Notes: generated by a model not told the origin, from the sequence alone. Positions 18,438 to 27,979 are shown, counted from the first letter of the stretch. The stretch: DNA of 64,000 nt from Halovenus marina (GCF_051414115.1 NZ_JBLKNZ010000001.1:2356001-2420000); one strand, 5' to 3'. A program made the numbers and translations.

Positions 18438-19055
18438 ATGTTCGAGAGTCGACCGGACCGAGACAGTGAGGTAGTCCTCTGTGGCCGGTCGAACGTCGGC
18501 AAGTCGACGCTGATGCGCGAACTCACCGGCCACGACTTCGACACGGGGAGTCGGCCGGGCGTGACCCGACAGCCCAACCACTACGACTGGGCGTCTGCGG
18601 ATTTCGTCATCACCGACCTGCCCGGCTTCGGCTTCATGAAGGGCGTCCCCGAAGAGGTGCGCGAGGAAATCAAAACCGACATCGTCCGCTATATCGAGGA
18701 GTACGCCGACGAGATTCTCGTCGGGGTTCTCGTCCTCGACGGCAAGGCCGCCGTCGATATCATCGACCGCCACAGCGGCCCCGATTCCATCCCGCACACC
18801 GTGGAACTGTATCACTTCCTGCGGGACGTGGGGATTCCGCCTGTCATCGCGGTCAACAAGATGGACAAAGTCGACAACACGGACGAGCGACTCGACGAAA
18901 TCTGTGACCGCTTCGGACTCGTGCCACCCTGGAAACAGTGGCAGGAGACGATTGCCCCCATCTCCGCCAAGCGGGGGAACATCGACGCACTCGAATCTGC
19001 CGTCCGCGAACACCTCCACGACGCGGGCCGGGACGACCTCTTTCAGTTCTTCTAG
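18438..19055 (+). CDS. engB: EngB/YihA-type GTP-binding protein
   Basis: 205 residues, a single TrmE-Era-EngA-like GTPase domain: G1 GRSNVGKST (about 16-24), G3 DLPGFGF, G4 NKMD, G5 SAK. Bacterial EngB is needed for large-subunit assembly; the archaeal form is presumed to act on ribosomes too. The ATG at 18438 gives a G1 motif at the usual distance from the N-terminus. It follows the tRNA-Gln repeat by about 100 bases, and its stop is 43 bases before foldback element B. Confidence 0.95.
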   Translation: MFESRPDRDSEVVLCGRSNVGKSTLMRELTGHDFDTGSRPGVTRQPNHYDWASADFVITDLPGFGFMKGVPEEVREEIKTDIVRYIEEYADEILVGVLVLDGKAAVDIIDRHSGPDSIPHTVELYHFLRDVGIPPVIAVNKMDKVDNTDERLDEICDRFGLVPPWKQWQETIAPISAKRGNIDALESAVREHLHDAGRDDLFQFF

Positions 19056-19098
19056 GTGCGAAGTGGGTCAGCGGATCTCATAACAGACAGTCCGTAGA

Positions 19099-19354
19099 CA
19101 CCAAGAAAGCCCCGAGTCTCTGAACTCCCGCGACTCGCTGCGCGCGCTCCTTTCAGTCGCGTGCTTACTTCGCCGGGGCTCGTTCAGAGACTCGCCCCTT
19201 TCAGTCCCACCCCGCAGACAGGCTTACCAGCCGACTCGGGTGGGACTGAAAGGGGCGACTGGCTACGCGAACCCCGACGAAGCAAGCACCGCAGGCCAAC
19301 GGCCGAGGAGCACAGCGAGTCGTGGGAGCGTAGCCAGTCGGGGCTTTCTTGGTG
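19099..19354. repeat. Foldback element B: perfect four-way-junction structure, copy 2
   Basis: 256 bases with the same plan as 16172-16426. Outer 15-bp stem: 19099-19113 with 19340-19354. Left 12-bp stem: 19114-19125 with 19182-19193 (GAGTCTCTGAAC). Central 19-bp stem: 19194-19212 with 19238-19256, loop 25 bases. Right 12-bp stem: 19257-19268 with 19328-19339 (GACTGGCTACGC). The outer and central stems are identical to copy A. The two 12-bp stems have unrelated sequences yet remain fully complementary. It lies between the convergent engB and eIF1 genes. No coding frame inside is credible. Confidence 0.87.
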
Positions 19355-19468
19355 GTCAGCACAGACGAAGTGTCAGTAGTCAATACAGCGTTCGCAGTTA
19401 CAAACCCGTTCGCCACACGATCAACTCAATTGAATCCAACACACACCGGAGCGACCGAAAACAGTCGA

Positions 19469-19762
19469 TTAGGCGACGTTGAATCCCTTGTCTCGGAGGA
19501 AATCCTCGACCCGGCCTGTGTGATTGCCTTGGAGCTCGATCTGACCGTCGTCTATCGTTCCCCCACACGCGAATTTCGATTTGAGGTCCGACGAGAGACT
19601 GTCCAAGTCGACGTCGTTCGGATCGAAGCCCTCAATTATCGTTACCTCTTTTCCGTAGCGGCGCTCGTCGATGCGGATGGTAATCTCCTGCGAGTCCTTT
19701 GCGACGTCCTCACAGACGCAAAGCTCGTCAGGGAGCCCGCACGTCGAGCAGACTTCCGACAT
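19469..19762 (-). CDS. Translation initiation factor aIF1 (SUI1 family)
   Basis: 97 residues. The N-terminus has a zinc-binding-like CSTCGLPDELCVC motif, common in archaeal SUI1 proteins. The SUI1 fold follows, with EITIRIDERRYGKEVTII and the typical CGGTI..G.IELQGNHT segment. aIF1 binds the small subunit near the P site and guards start-codon selection. The gene converges on engB with foldback element B between them. Confidence 0.95.
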   Translation of the reverse strand: MSEVCSTCGLPDELCVCEDVAKDSQEITIRIDERRYGKEVTIIEGFDPNDVDLDSLSSDLKSKFACGGTIDDGQIELQGNHTGRVEDFLRDKGFNVA

Positions 19763-19904
19763 TACAATGTACTCCTAAGAAATGGTGCTATTAAATACTG
19801 TCGGGATATCGAGCGATGAGGGGCAGACGGAGATGCGTCTGCAAAGAACGACTGACACCCCAGAAGAATTAATGCGTGTCGCCGCCCTCTGACCGAGAGA
19901 CAGA

Positions 19905-20999
19905 ATGACTTACACCGCAGGAATCATCGGTGCTGGAGGGATCGCCGGACTCGGCATCCTCGGCATGCACGACGAGGACGAAATCGGCAAGAAGAAAGTG
20001 CGAGCAAGTCACGCTGGCGGCTACGACGCCACCTCGGACATCGAACTGGTCGCCGTCGCAGACACCGACCCGGACAAGCTGAACACGTTCGCGGACGCGT
20101 GGGACCTCGACGACGGAGCAACCTACACGGACCACACGAGGATGCTCCAGGCGGAGTCACTCGACGTGGTTTCGGTCGCGACGCCGACACTGTTGCACGC
20201 CGAGCACGTGCTGGATGCGGTCGAACACGGGTCACCACAGGTCGTCTGGTGCGAGAAACCAATCGCCTCCTCGCTCGAAGACGCCAATCGGATGATCGAC
20301 CGCTGTGAGGAGACCGAGACCGAACTCGTCATCAACCACTCCTTTCGATTCACCGACAAGCTGCAGCAGCTTCGAACGCTGATTCACGAGGAGGGTCTGC
20401 TCGGTGAAATTCGGTCCGTGAGCACGCAGTTCCGGATGGAACTGCTCCGGAACTCCACGCACCTGCTCGATACGCTCGTCTATCTGCTGGATGCGCGCCC
20501 GAGCGTCGTCAACGGCTACATCACCGGCGAAAACGAGGCCGCGGACTCTCTCGGTGCCGACCAGGACGTCGACGACGCCGCTGGCGGCGGTTTCGTCGTT
20601 ATGGACGACGACACCTTCGTCACCATCGACTGTACCATCCCCCGCGACATCTCCTCGATGAACCTGAGCTTCATCGGTTCGGAAGGGAAACTGTACATGA
20701 ACAACGACGACGGCGAGTGGCGCTACTGGTCGCTCGAAGACGGCGAGCACGTCGAGCTCCCTCTCCCCGGTATCGAGGGAGAGTGGACGTGGGACGAGGA
20801 CTACGAGCGAGCGTTTGCAAACGCCGCGAATCACATTCAGGACATTCTGAACGACGGGGTCGAAAACATCTCACCCGGCGTCGAGGCGGCCAAATCACTC
20901 GAAATCATCATCGGGTTCTACGTCTCTCATTACACGAACGGCACCTGCACGGTGCCACTCGACCGGCCGCTGAACGGCGTGGAGATCACCTCCTGGTGA
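19905..20999 (+). CDS. Gfo/Idh/MocA family NAD(P)-dependent oxidoreductase
   Basis: 364 residues. The N-terminal Rossmann fold has GIIGAGGIAGLGILG. The next 30 residues form a Lys/His-rich insertion (IGKKKVRASHAGGYD) longer than usual before VAVADTD. The family EKP catalytic motif appears as WCEKPIASS, followed by the C-terminal alpha/beta domain with RFTDKLQQLR. Members oxidise or reduce sugars, inositols and related polyols. The substrate is not evident, and no sugar transport or kinase genes adjoin it. Confidence 0.88.
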   Translation: MTYTAGIIGAGGIAGLGILGMHDEDEIGKKKVRASHAGGYDATSDIELVAVADTDPDKLNTFADAWDLDDGATYTDHTRMLQAESLDVVSVATPTLLHAEHVLDAVEHGSPQVVWCEKPIASSLEDANRMIDRCEETETELVINHSFRFTDKLQQLRTLIHEEGLLGEIRSVSTQFRMELLRNSTHLLDTLVYLLDARPSVVNGYITGENEAADSLGADQDVDDAAGGGFVVMDDDTFVTIDCTIPRDISSMNLSFIGSEGKLYMNNDDGEWRYWSLEDGEHVELPLPGIEGEWTWDEDYERAFANAANHIQDILNDGVENISPGVEAAKSLEIIIGFYVSHYTNGTCTVPLDRPLNGVEITSW

Positions 21000-21062
21000 A
21001 TCTCGTCGGGGCCCTGATGTGCCCAGGGGATTCGCACGCTCCAGCCAAGTAGCTGCAGACGG

Positions 21063-22049
21063 TCAAAATGCTGGCAGAATGGTCTCCTCAAACGCCTCGA
21101 CAACCCGGTATGGGTCACCCAGGTTTGACATCACGATGACGCGAGTCACGCCAGCGTCCTCGAACGACTGAAGTAGTTCGAGCAGTTCGCTCGGGTCGTC
21201 GGTGATGAGCAGTTCGTCTCTGATTTCTGCGTCGCTCATCTCGCTGATCTGCTCGTCTGCGACCGACTGGATCGAACGCGGGTCCGGGTTGTCGAGTTCC
21301 TCGACGGGAACCATCTCGCCTCGTTCTCGTGCCTCGGCGACCAGTTCGTCCGGGTCGCCGATGTTCGTGATGATCTCGTTCGTGATGTGCGGGTCACCCT
21401 GCCGGTCCGCACCCTCCCACCCCTTCCGGAAGTTCGGAGCCACCCGCTTTTCGACCAACTCAGCCCCACCCGTCGTCAACACGCCATCTCCGTGTGTTCC
21501 CGCAAGCTGACTCGACTGTGGCCCCCAGGCGGCCCAGTTGATGTCGATGTCGGATTTCGGCGGCGTGAACACCTGAATGTCCTCGTACTGGTAATGGTCG
21601 CCCTCGTAGGTGAGGTAGTCCCGTGTGTCCCAGAGTTCACGCATAATCTCGATTGCCTCGACGAGCATCTCCGCTCTAGTGCCCCAGTCGGGCCAGGTAT
21701 CGGTGAACGGGGCTTCGTTCAGCGCCTCGCCAACCCCCAGCGCGACCTCGAGCCGGTCGGGGGACATGTTGTCGAGCGTCGCCAGTGCCTGCGCGAACAC
21801 CGGCGGTTCGTACCGAAAGAGTGGACACGAAACGGAGGTGCCGACCGGAACCTCTGGCACCTCGTTCATCACCGCACCGAGCCATGGGAGGACGTGATGG
21901 GTGTAGGGGCGCGTGTCCAGCCAGGGATGAAAGTGGTCCCCGATCCAGATGCCCTCGAACCCGGCATCGACGGCCGTCTTCGCCAGTTCGATGTCCTCGG
22001 CTGGCGACCGAAAACAGCCGCCCACGTTCATGTGAATCTCTAACGACAT
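21063..22049 (-). CDS. LLM-class (luciferase-like, probably F420-dependent) oxidoreductase
   Basis: 328 residues from the ATG at 22049; an upstream in-frame start would add 24 residues with no family match. A TIM-barrel bacterial-luciferase fold is indicated by AVDAGFEGIWIGDHFHPW, LGVGEALNE and the RAEMLVEAIEIMRELW segment. Archaeal members often use F420 for hydride transfer, and the window also encodes cofE and mer, so F420 is the likely cofactor; FMN is possible. The protein converges on the Gfo/Idh/MocA gene and diverges from a flavoprotein gene, so the three may share a catabolic role, but that is inference. Confidence 0.82.
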   Translation of the reverse strand: MSLEIHMNVGGCFRSPAEDIELAKTAVDAGFEGIWIGDHFHPWLDTRPYTHHVLPWLGAVMNEVPEVPVGTSVSCPLFRYEPPVFAQALATLDNMSPDRLEVALGVGEALNEAPFTDTWPDWGTRAEMLVEAIEIMRELWDTRDYLTYEGDHYQYEDIQVFTPPKSDIDINWAAWGPQSSQLAGTHGDGVLTTGGAELVEKRVAPNFRKGWEGADRQGDPHITNEIITNIGDPDELVAEARERGEMVPVEELDNPDPRSIQSVADEQISEMSDAEIRDELLITDDPSELLELLQSFEDAGVTRVIVMSNLGDPYRVVEAFEETILPAF

Positions 22050-22170
22050 GACCAGAGCGTTTGCCGGAGTCGGAATAAGTATTCCGGCGCGTCGGCAGTC
22101 GTGTAGAGTGAAACCCACCACCGAGACGGCCAGCCCGAACTGCTAAGTTCTGGCACAGAGTACCTGTCGT

Positions 22171-23553
22171 ATGTCTGCTCTTCCACAGTCGACGGATGTC
22201 GTGATCGCAGGGGCTGGGATGGCGGGGCTGGTCGCTGGCGTCGCGCTGACAGAACAGAGCGAGGACGTCCTCGTGGTCGAAAAGGGGTCACGGCCGGGTG
22301 GCTCGATGAGATTGTCCGGCGGCACCATCTGGACGTGGGATGACGTTGCCACGGCGACAGCAGTCGCGCCACAGGGAAACAAGATGCTCCAGTCGCTCGT
22401 CGTCGACCGCTACGAGGAGTCCATCGAGTGGCTGACATCACAGGGCGTCGACCTGACCGAACAACCAACCGAGGAGGAGCGGACGATCATGGACGCCGAC
22501 CCGGAGCAGATGACGAACGCACTCGTCGAGACGCTCGAACGCAACGGCGGCACGGTACAGACCGACACGCCGATGAAGCGACTTCGCGAGCGCGAGGGCG
22601 ATGTTGCGGGACTCGTCGTCGCGGACGACGGGTCGGAGGTACATATCGAAAGCGAGGCTGTGATACTCGCGACGGGTGGCTTTCAGGGCGACGACGCGAT
22701 GGTCGAACAGCACATCACCGACCGTCCGGACCGACTGTGGCTGCGCGGCAACCCGTGGAGTACGGGCGACGGATATCGGGCGGCGGCCGCTGTCGACGCG
22801 AAACTTACCCGTGGCACCGGCTGGTTCTACGGGCACAACATGGCCGCGCCACCGGCAACCGTGCGCCCGGAGGAGTTCATCGATCTGACGCAGTACTACG
22901 GCCCCAGAGCAGTCGCGGTGAACCAACGCGGCCAGCGGTTCGTCGACGAATCGGCCTGTGACGGCGAGGACGAACTCGCCGTCGCGACCGCACGCGAGGC
23001 AGACGGTCGAGCGTACTACGTCCTCGATGCGACGCTGTACGAGTCCGAAATCAGTTCGGGGTCACAGGTAAAAGCGCTCGTCGACCGGGTCGAACGCGCT
23101 GGCGGTGCTGTCGCCTCGGCAGAGTCGATCCAGGGACTCACAGCGGCGCTCTCCGACTGGGACCTCGACGGAGCACGGCTGGTCGAGACGCTCACAGAGT
23201 ACAACGCGGCTATGACAGAGGGAAACCGGCTGGATCCGCCACGCACTACCGACCGTCGGCCGCTGGACACGCCACCGATGTACGTCGTTGCGGTGCAGCC
23301 CGGGATTACCCAGACGACAGGCGGCGTGGCGGTCACAGCCCGGATGGAGGGTATCGACCGGACTCGGAGCCGTTCCACACTCACACAGGACTCGACGAAC
23401 ACGGACTCGACGAATCTTGCGCCGATCGCAGGGCTGTACGCGGCGGGTGCGAGCGTCGGAAACGTCCACAACGGCGGCTATATCGGTGGGCTCGCGACCG
23501 CCCTCGTGACTGGGCGGATCGCTGCCAGCGCTGCCCACGATGACGTCCAGTAG
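22171..23553 (+). CDS. FAD-dependent oxidoreductase of the fumarate-reductase/ketosteroid-dehydrogenase family
   Basis: 460 residues. The N-terminal dinucleotide motif reads VVIAGAGMAGLVAGVAL, followed by VVEKGSRPGGS. The C-terminal FAD-contacting region reads GLYAAGASVGNVHNGGYIGG. The middle holds an ATGGF segment and a substrate cap with RGNPWSTGDGYRAA. These features match the family of fumarate reductase, tricarballylate dehydrogenase and 3-ketosteroid delta-1-dehydrogenase. It has no iron-sulfur or membrane-anchor partner, so it is probably a soluble dehydrogenase of unknown substrate. It ends five bases before the convergent transglutaminase gene. Confidence 0.85.
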   Translation: MSALPQSTDVVIAGAGMAGLVAGVALTEQSEDVLVVEKGSRPGGSMRLSGGTIWTWDDVATATAVAPQGNKMLQSLVVDRYEESIEWLTSQGVDLTEQPTEEERTIMDADPEQMTNALVETLERNGGTVQTDTPMKRLREREGDVAGLVVADDGSEVHIESEAVILATGGFQGDDAMVEQHITDRPDRLWLRGNPWSTGDGYRAAAAVDAKLTRGTGWFYGHNMAAPPATVRPEEFIDLTQYYGPRAVAVNQRGQRFVDESACDGEDELAVATAREADGRAYYVLDATLYESEISSGSQVKALVDRVERAGGAVASAESIQGLTAALSDWDLDGARLVETLTEYNAAMTEGNRLDPPRTTDRRPLDTPPMYVVAVQPGITQTTGGVAVTARMEGIDRTRSRSTLTQDSTNTDSTNLAPIAGLYAAGASVGNVHNGGYIGGLATALVTGRIAASAAHDDVQ

Positions 23554-23558
23554 TGTAG

Positions 23559-25772
23559 TCAGCGGAACGGAATCCGACTCTGTGACCGTCTGACGGTCTT
23601 GAGTAGCCCAAGCGCCTCGTCGACATCGTCGGTCGTTGCCGCCTCGTTGTATCGGGCTTTCTCTCGTAGGTCGGTGAGCTGTCTGGCACTCCAGCTCGCG
23701 TCGATATCGTCCAGATAGGCGCGCATCGTCTCACCGCGTTTCCGGGGCCTGTGTCGCCGTTCGAGCGTCGCGAGTAACTGGTCGTGGATCCGTTCGATGT
23801 CGGCGGCTGGGTCCGCCCCGCGGTGTCGTCGAAACCGGATGCTGCTTGCGATCCGGCCGACCGTCGGGCTCTGTCTGACCCCGGCAACCAGACCGAGCAA
23901 CACGACGACCCCGAGTGCGAACTGCTGTGTCGGGGGCGGCGTCACCGGGAGTAACGTCTCGGACTCCCTGTCGGTGTCGGCCTGTCCAGTCGTGTCTCCG
24001 GTTGCGCCCGAGACGACCTGGCTCCCGTTTGTCCCTCCCTCCGGAGCCATCAGACTGGACGGATCGCCCGCGAATATCTGTTCACGAAGCCGTGCCGGAA
24101 TCGTCGACCGGGTCGTGTTACTGGCCGACGCATTCTCGCTTGCTCCCAGGTCGGTGCTACTGTCGAGAGACGACTGCCCTGCAGACCCAGTGGGTTCGAT
24201 GCCCGTCTGTTCGATCTCCTCGTCGAGCGCGCGCTGTTCGGCTTCCTCGCGGTCGTCTGCCGGTGTCGGGTCGAACTGAAGCCACCCAACGTCGGGGTAG
24301 TACACCTCCACCCACGCGTGTGCGTTCAGCCCGCGCACCGCGTAGGTGTCCTCGTCGACCTCCTCGCCGGGGGTGTATCCGACGGCGAGACGGGCCGGGA
24401 TCCCCTGGGTTCGCAGCATGGTCACCATTGTCGTCGCGTAGTAGGTGCAGTACCCGGCCTCCATCTCGAACAGGAACGCGTCGGCGACGGTTCCATCGGG
24501 GCGGTCGACGTCGAGTGAGTACTCGCGTGCGTTCTTGAGCCACTGTTCGACGGTCAGTGCAACCTCGTGTGGGTTTTTCGCGTCCGCGGTGAGCTCTGCG
24601 GTGAACTCACCGACGCGGTCCGGCGTGTCATCGGGAAGCTGGGTGTAGGTCGATTCGATGTCGTCCGGGTAATCGAGTGTCGACCTGAACCGTTTCCGGT
24701 CCGATTGCGGAACCTGACTGGTCACCTCGTAGGTCTCCCCGTTCGAGAGTGTGCCATCGAGCGTGATGTCACCGTGGTCGGTCACGAGTGTCCGGTCAGC
24801 GATGTCGTCGCTGACCTGCGTCGGTCGCCACGCCGCTGGCAGCGCGGAGATAGTTGTATTGGCTTCGATGCGCTGTGTGACCTGTTCTGTCTCACCCGGC
24901 GGCTGGTCGAGTTCGTCCGGACCGTACGCCGTGTTCGACCCGGTTCGAACCCAGCCGTCGCCCGTGTATCGGTCGAACGTCGCCGTCTTCCAGTAACTCG
25001 CTCGCTCGCTCTCGACGATGAACCGAATCGCTGGTGACTGATCGACCTCTGCCTGAACATCGATCTGCCCGTCAGTGCCCACGAGACTCTCTTCGAGGGT
25101 CGTCGTCTCGCCGGTGTCGGTGATCGAGATCGGCGCTGCGGCCCCGCTGGGCACGATAGTGACCACGAGCGGAGCGAGGATCATCACCGCAAGCACCGTC
25201 GCAACGCGTCCGGTTGCCGCACGCGACACGTCACGTCCGTCGAGGTCGCCAAAGCCGACGAGCGCGCCGATTGCGATGACCGCGAGCAGCGTTGCCGTCG
25301 TGGCAGCATCGCCCGTGAGCACGAGATAGCCGACGGGGAGACCGCCCGCGACCGCTCCGGCGACGTATCGGCGGCGCACGACCAGAAACCACGTCACGAA
25401 CACCGGGGCTGGCGTGACCGACAGCGCCCAGATGTCCACCGCCCGGATTTTGAGGACTGTCTGGCCCGTCAGCAACTCGACGTTGTGCAGCGCCATCGCG
25501 ATGACGTTCGGGTCGTACGGTAAGGCGAGCACGTAGACGACGAGGCTGAGCACGAACACCGCGCCGCCGAGCGCGAGTGCGACTCGCTCTTCGAGCACGC
25601 GAGCCGTCACCGTCGCCGCGAGGAGTGTCACCCCGACGAGCGGATACAGCGGCCACGGGTCACGAACCGTGCCGAGCACGTCGTGGATCACCGAGAGAAA
25701 GGCAAACAGCAACGCGAGTGCGGCGAGCAACGCGACGCCACGGACCAATAGTCCGGATCGGGTGTCGTTCAT
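23559..25772 (-). CDS. TgpA-like membrane transglutaminase
   Basis: 737 residues. Several transmembrane helices occupy about residues 8-210. An extracytoplasmic region follows with a transglutaminase-like core whose triad is visible: Cys442 in AGYCTYYATT, His485 in NAHAWVEVYY and Asp501 in LQFDPTPAD. A Ser/Thr-rich linker, another membrane helix (about 605-625) and a cytoplasmic DUF4129-like tail complete the protein. It is the last gene of a MoxR-DUF58-transglutaminase operon, with its start overlapping the DUF58 stop by four bases. Such clusters are widespread and probably remodel or fold cell-envelope proteins; the substrate is unknown. Confidence 0.92.
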   Translation of the reverse strand: MNDTRSGLLVRGVALLAALALLFAFLSVIHDVLGTVRDPWPLYPLVGVTLLAATVTARVLEERVALALGGAVFVLSLVVYVLALPYDPNVIAMALHNVELLTGQTVLKIRAVDIWALSVTPAPVFVTWFLVVRRRYVAGAVAGGLPVGYLVLTGDAATTATLLAVIAIGALVGFGDLDGRDVSRAATGRVATVLAVMILAPLVVTIVPSGAAAPISITDTGETTTLEESLVGTDGQIDVQAEVDQSPAIRFIVESERASYWKTATFDRYTGDGWVRTGSNTAYGPDELDQPPGETEQVTQRIEANTTISALPAAWRPTQVSDDIADRTLVTDHGDITLDGTLSNGETYEVTSQVPQSDRKRFRSTLDYPDDIESTYTQLPDDTPDRVGEFTAELTADAKNPHEVALTVEQWLKNAREYSLDVDRPDGTVADAFLFEMEAGYCTYYATTMVTMLRTQGIPARLAVGYTPGEEVDEDTYAVRGLNAHAWVEVYYPDVGWLQFDPTPADDREEAEQRALDEEIEQTGIEPTGSAGQSSLDSSTDLGASENASASNTTRSTIPARLREQIFAGDPSSLMAPEGGTNGSQVVSGATGDTTGQADTDRESETLLPVTPPPTQQFALGVVVLLGLVAGVRQSPTVGRIASSIRFRRHRGADPAADIERIHDQLLATLERRHRPRKRGETMRAYLDDIDASWSARQLTDLREKARYNEAATTDDVDEALGLLKTVRRSQSRIPFR

Positions 25773-26779
25773 GCGTGCACCTCCGGGGACTCGTGGTCAG
25801 TTTCTGTCTCCACGTCGCGCTGTGACTGCTTGCTGATCGCCTCCAACAGCGTCGTCGTGTACTCACCGATCCGGACGCGCGTGTCGTCCGATCCCGCGTC
25901 AATCTCGACATCCGCATCGGCGCGCACTGCCTCGGGGAGGTCACCGCCATCGGTTGCCGCGAGTAACTGGAGGAGGTTCCCCCGGTGGGTCATCCCACGC
26001 CCTGCAGGCAGGTGTTCCTCGGGCAGTGTGAGTTCGACGGACTGTCCGGCATCGAGTCCGAGTTCGACGGCGGTTGCGGCCGCACGTGCCATCTCGTCTA
26101 CCCGTCCCGGTTCGCTCGTCGCGGCGACCGAGACCGTCTCGTCGCGTTCGGTTGCGGCGAACTCGACGACCATGAACTCCTCGCGCTTCGCGCTCGTCTT
26201 CCAGTGAACGTGTCGAAGGGGGTCACCCGGCTGGTACTCGCGAAGCCGGTCGAACTCCTGCCGCTCGACCTCGAACTCATCCGAGAACTGCCGCGCGAGC
26301 GCGCTCTCCGCTGCGACCTCGTATCGCTGCGGATAGACGACCACCTCTGCGGCCGTCGTCTGTTCGATCTGCCGTTCGACGAGTCCGAGCGCGCCGCGCT
26401 GGACGACGGTCGGCGGGCCAATCGAGTGGACGCCGCGGTCCTGTAACTCGACGGAGCGCTCGAACTGATAGGGGAGCGAGACTGTCGCGGCGATCGGCTC
26501 CATGTCGATTCCGTCCGGCGGCGCGACGTGAACGGTTGCGAGTCCAGTTCCGTCGACGAGCAATTCGACCGTTCGCGTCTCCCCGGGAAAGCCCGGCGCT
26601 GATCCAGCGAGTTCGACGGTCGGCTCGCTCGCCTGCCGGACCGAGAGCATCCCGAGCAACAGCGCGAGAAACAGCGGCGCTGCGACGGCGTTCAGCGAGC
26701 GCGCACCGAACTGCCAGCCGTACGCGACGGTGCCCAGAACGACGCCAAACGCAATCCAGCCGCGGCGTGTCAGTCTCAT
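25769..26779 (-). CDS. DUF58 domain membrane protein
   Basis: 336 residues. Two N-terminal membrane segments (about 10-45) precede a beta-rich domain, then the DUF58 core with the diagnostic YQPGDPLRHVHWKTSAKRE. That core resembles a von Willebrand factor A-like fold. It overlaps both neighbours by four bases, with the MoxR ATPase gene upstream and the transglutaminase gene downstream, so the three are translationally coupled. DUF58 proteins are thought to act as adaptors between MoxR ATPases and envelope substrates. The C-terminus is acidic (ETETDHESPEVHA). Confidence 0.93.
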   Translation of the reverse strand: MRLTRRGWIAFGVVLGTVAYGWQFGARSLNAVAAPLFLALLLGMLSVRQASEPTVELAGSAPGFPGETRTVELLVDGTGLATVHVAPPDGIDMEPIAATVSLPYQFERSVELQDRGVHSIGPPTVVQRGALGLVERQIEQTTAAEVVVYPQRYEVAAESALARQFSDEFEVERQEFDRLREYQPGDPLRHVHWKTSAKREEFMVVEFAATERDETVSVAATSEPGRVDEMARAAATAVELGLDAGQSVELTLPEEHLPAGRGMTHRGNLLQLLAATDGGDLPEAVRADADVEIDAGSDDTRVRIGEYTTTLLEAISKQSQRDVETETDHESPEVHA

Positions 26780-27756
26780 TCTACCTGCACTCTGTCGAGC
26801 GTTTCGGCGATGACTGTCCGGCCGGTTCGGTTGTCGCTGGTCCGGATCCGATGCCCCAGCACCGCTGGCGCCTCCGTCTGGATATCGTCGGGGACGACGT
26901 AGTCGCGTCCGTCGATTACAGCCCGACCCTGAGCGGCCCTGAGCAGGGAGATGGTGCCGCGCGGACTGACACCCAGTTGTGTCTGCTCACGCGTGTAGGT
27001 CACGATTCGCGTCGCGTACTCCCGAATCGCCTTCGAGACGGTGACCTCAGTCGTGGTCGCCCGGGCGCGCCGCAGGTCCTGCAGGGTCGCCACCGACGTC
27101 AGTTGCTCGATGGGATGTTCGCCCACGACCCGGTCGAGCAACTCCGTCTCCTGTGCGGAGTCGGGATAGCCAAGTTGCAGTTTCTTCATGAACCGGTCCA
27201 GTTCGGCCATCGGCAGGTCGTAGGCGCGGTCACCCTCGACGGTGTTCTGGGTCGCGATGACGGTAAAGGGGTCCGGAAGCGTGCGGGTCGTCCCGTCGAC
27301 GGTGACCTGTCGCTCCTGCATCGCCTCCAGCAGTGCGCTCTGCGTCTTCGGCGGTGCGCGGTTTATCTCGTCGCCGAGTACGACGTTTGCGAACACTGGC
27401 CCCTCTCTGAACTCGAAGGCCTCCTCGCGCTGGTTGTAGACGTTGACACCGGTCACGTCCGAGGGAAGCAGGTCCGGCGTGAACTGGACGCGCTTGAACG
27501 TGCCCCCGAAGGACTGTGCGACCGACCGCGCAAGCATCGTCTTCCCCACCCCGGGTACGTCTTCCAGTAGGACGTGTCCCCGCCCGAGCAGTGCCGTCAT
27601 GATGTGTCTGATCTCCTCGTCGTGGCCGACGATCACCTGCTGGACGTTGTCGATGATCGAATCGACGGTCTCACGCGCCGTCGTGATGTCGGTCGGTTCC
27701 TCTGTCTGGTCCCGCGCCGTCGTTGGGTCTGGAGCGTCTGTCTCCGTATCTGTCAT
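26776..27756 (-). CDS. MoxR-family AAA+ ATPase
   Basis: 326 residues. Walker A is DVPGVGKTMLARS, Walker B is VVLGDEINRAPPKTQ, and the sensor region includes VIATQNTVEG with the PLPEAELDRF-like block PMAELDRFMKKLQLGYP. MoxR ATPases are chaperone-like AAA+ proteins that work with VWA or DUF58 partners. This is the first gene of the operon, and its stop overlaps the DUF58 start by four bases. The ATG at 27756 gives a short acidic Asp/Thr-rich leader before the ATPase domain. Confidence 0.95.
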   Translation of the reverse strand: MTDTETDAPDPTTARDQTEEPTDITTARETVDSIIDNVQQVIVGHDEEIRHIMTALLGRGHVLLEDVPGVGKTMLARSVAQSFGGTFKRVQFTPDLLPSDVTGVNVYNQREEAFEFREGPVFANVVLGDEINRAPPKTQSALLEAMQERQVTVDGTTRTLPDPFTVIATQNTVEGDRAYDLPMAELDRFMKKLQLGYPDSAQETELLDRVVGEHPIEQLTSVATLQDLRRARATTTEVTVSKAIREYATRIVTYTREQTQLGVSPRGTISLLRAAQGRAVIDGRDYVVPDDIQTEAPAVLGHRIRTSDNRTGRTVIAETLDRVQVE

Positions 27757-27979
27757 GTGTGCTCTCAGTTCCTGCCCGCGTCAGTTGCCACCGGTTCAGG
27801 TTCGCAGTCAACATCGACATCGTGTCGGACCGGCCAACCTCGTCAACGCGTCTTGCCGCGTTGGATGCTATCGACTGTCATCCAATACTTGGGTTCCAGC
27901 ATACTAAATGGCAGGGTGGTCTGACGCTCGCTTCACAGATCCGCAAGAGTCGGCATCTCGGCTCGGTTCTAAACGCTGT

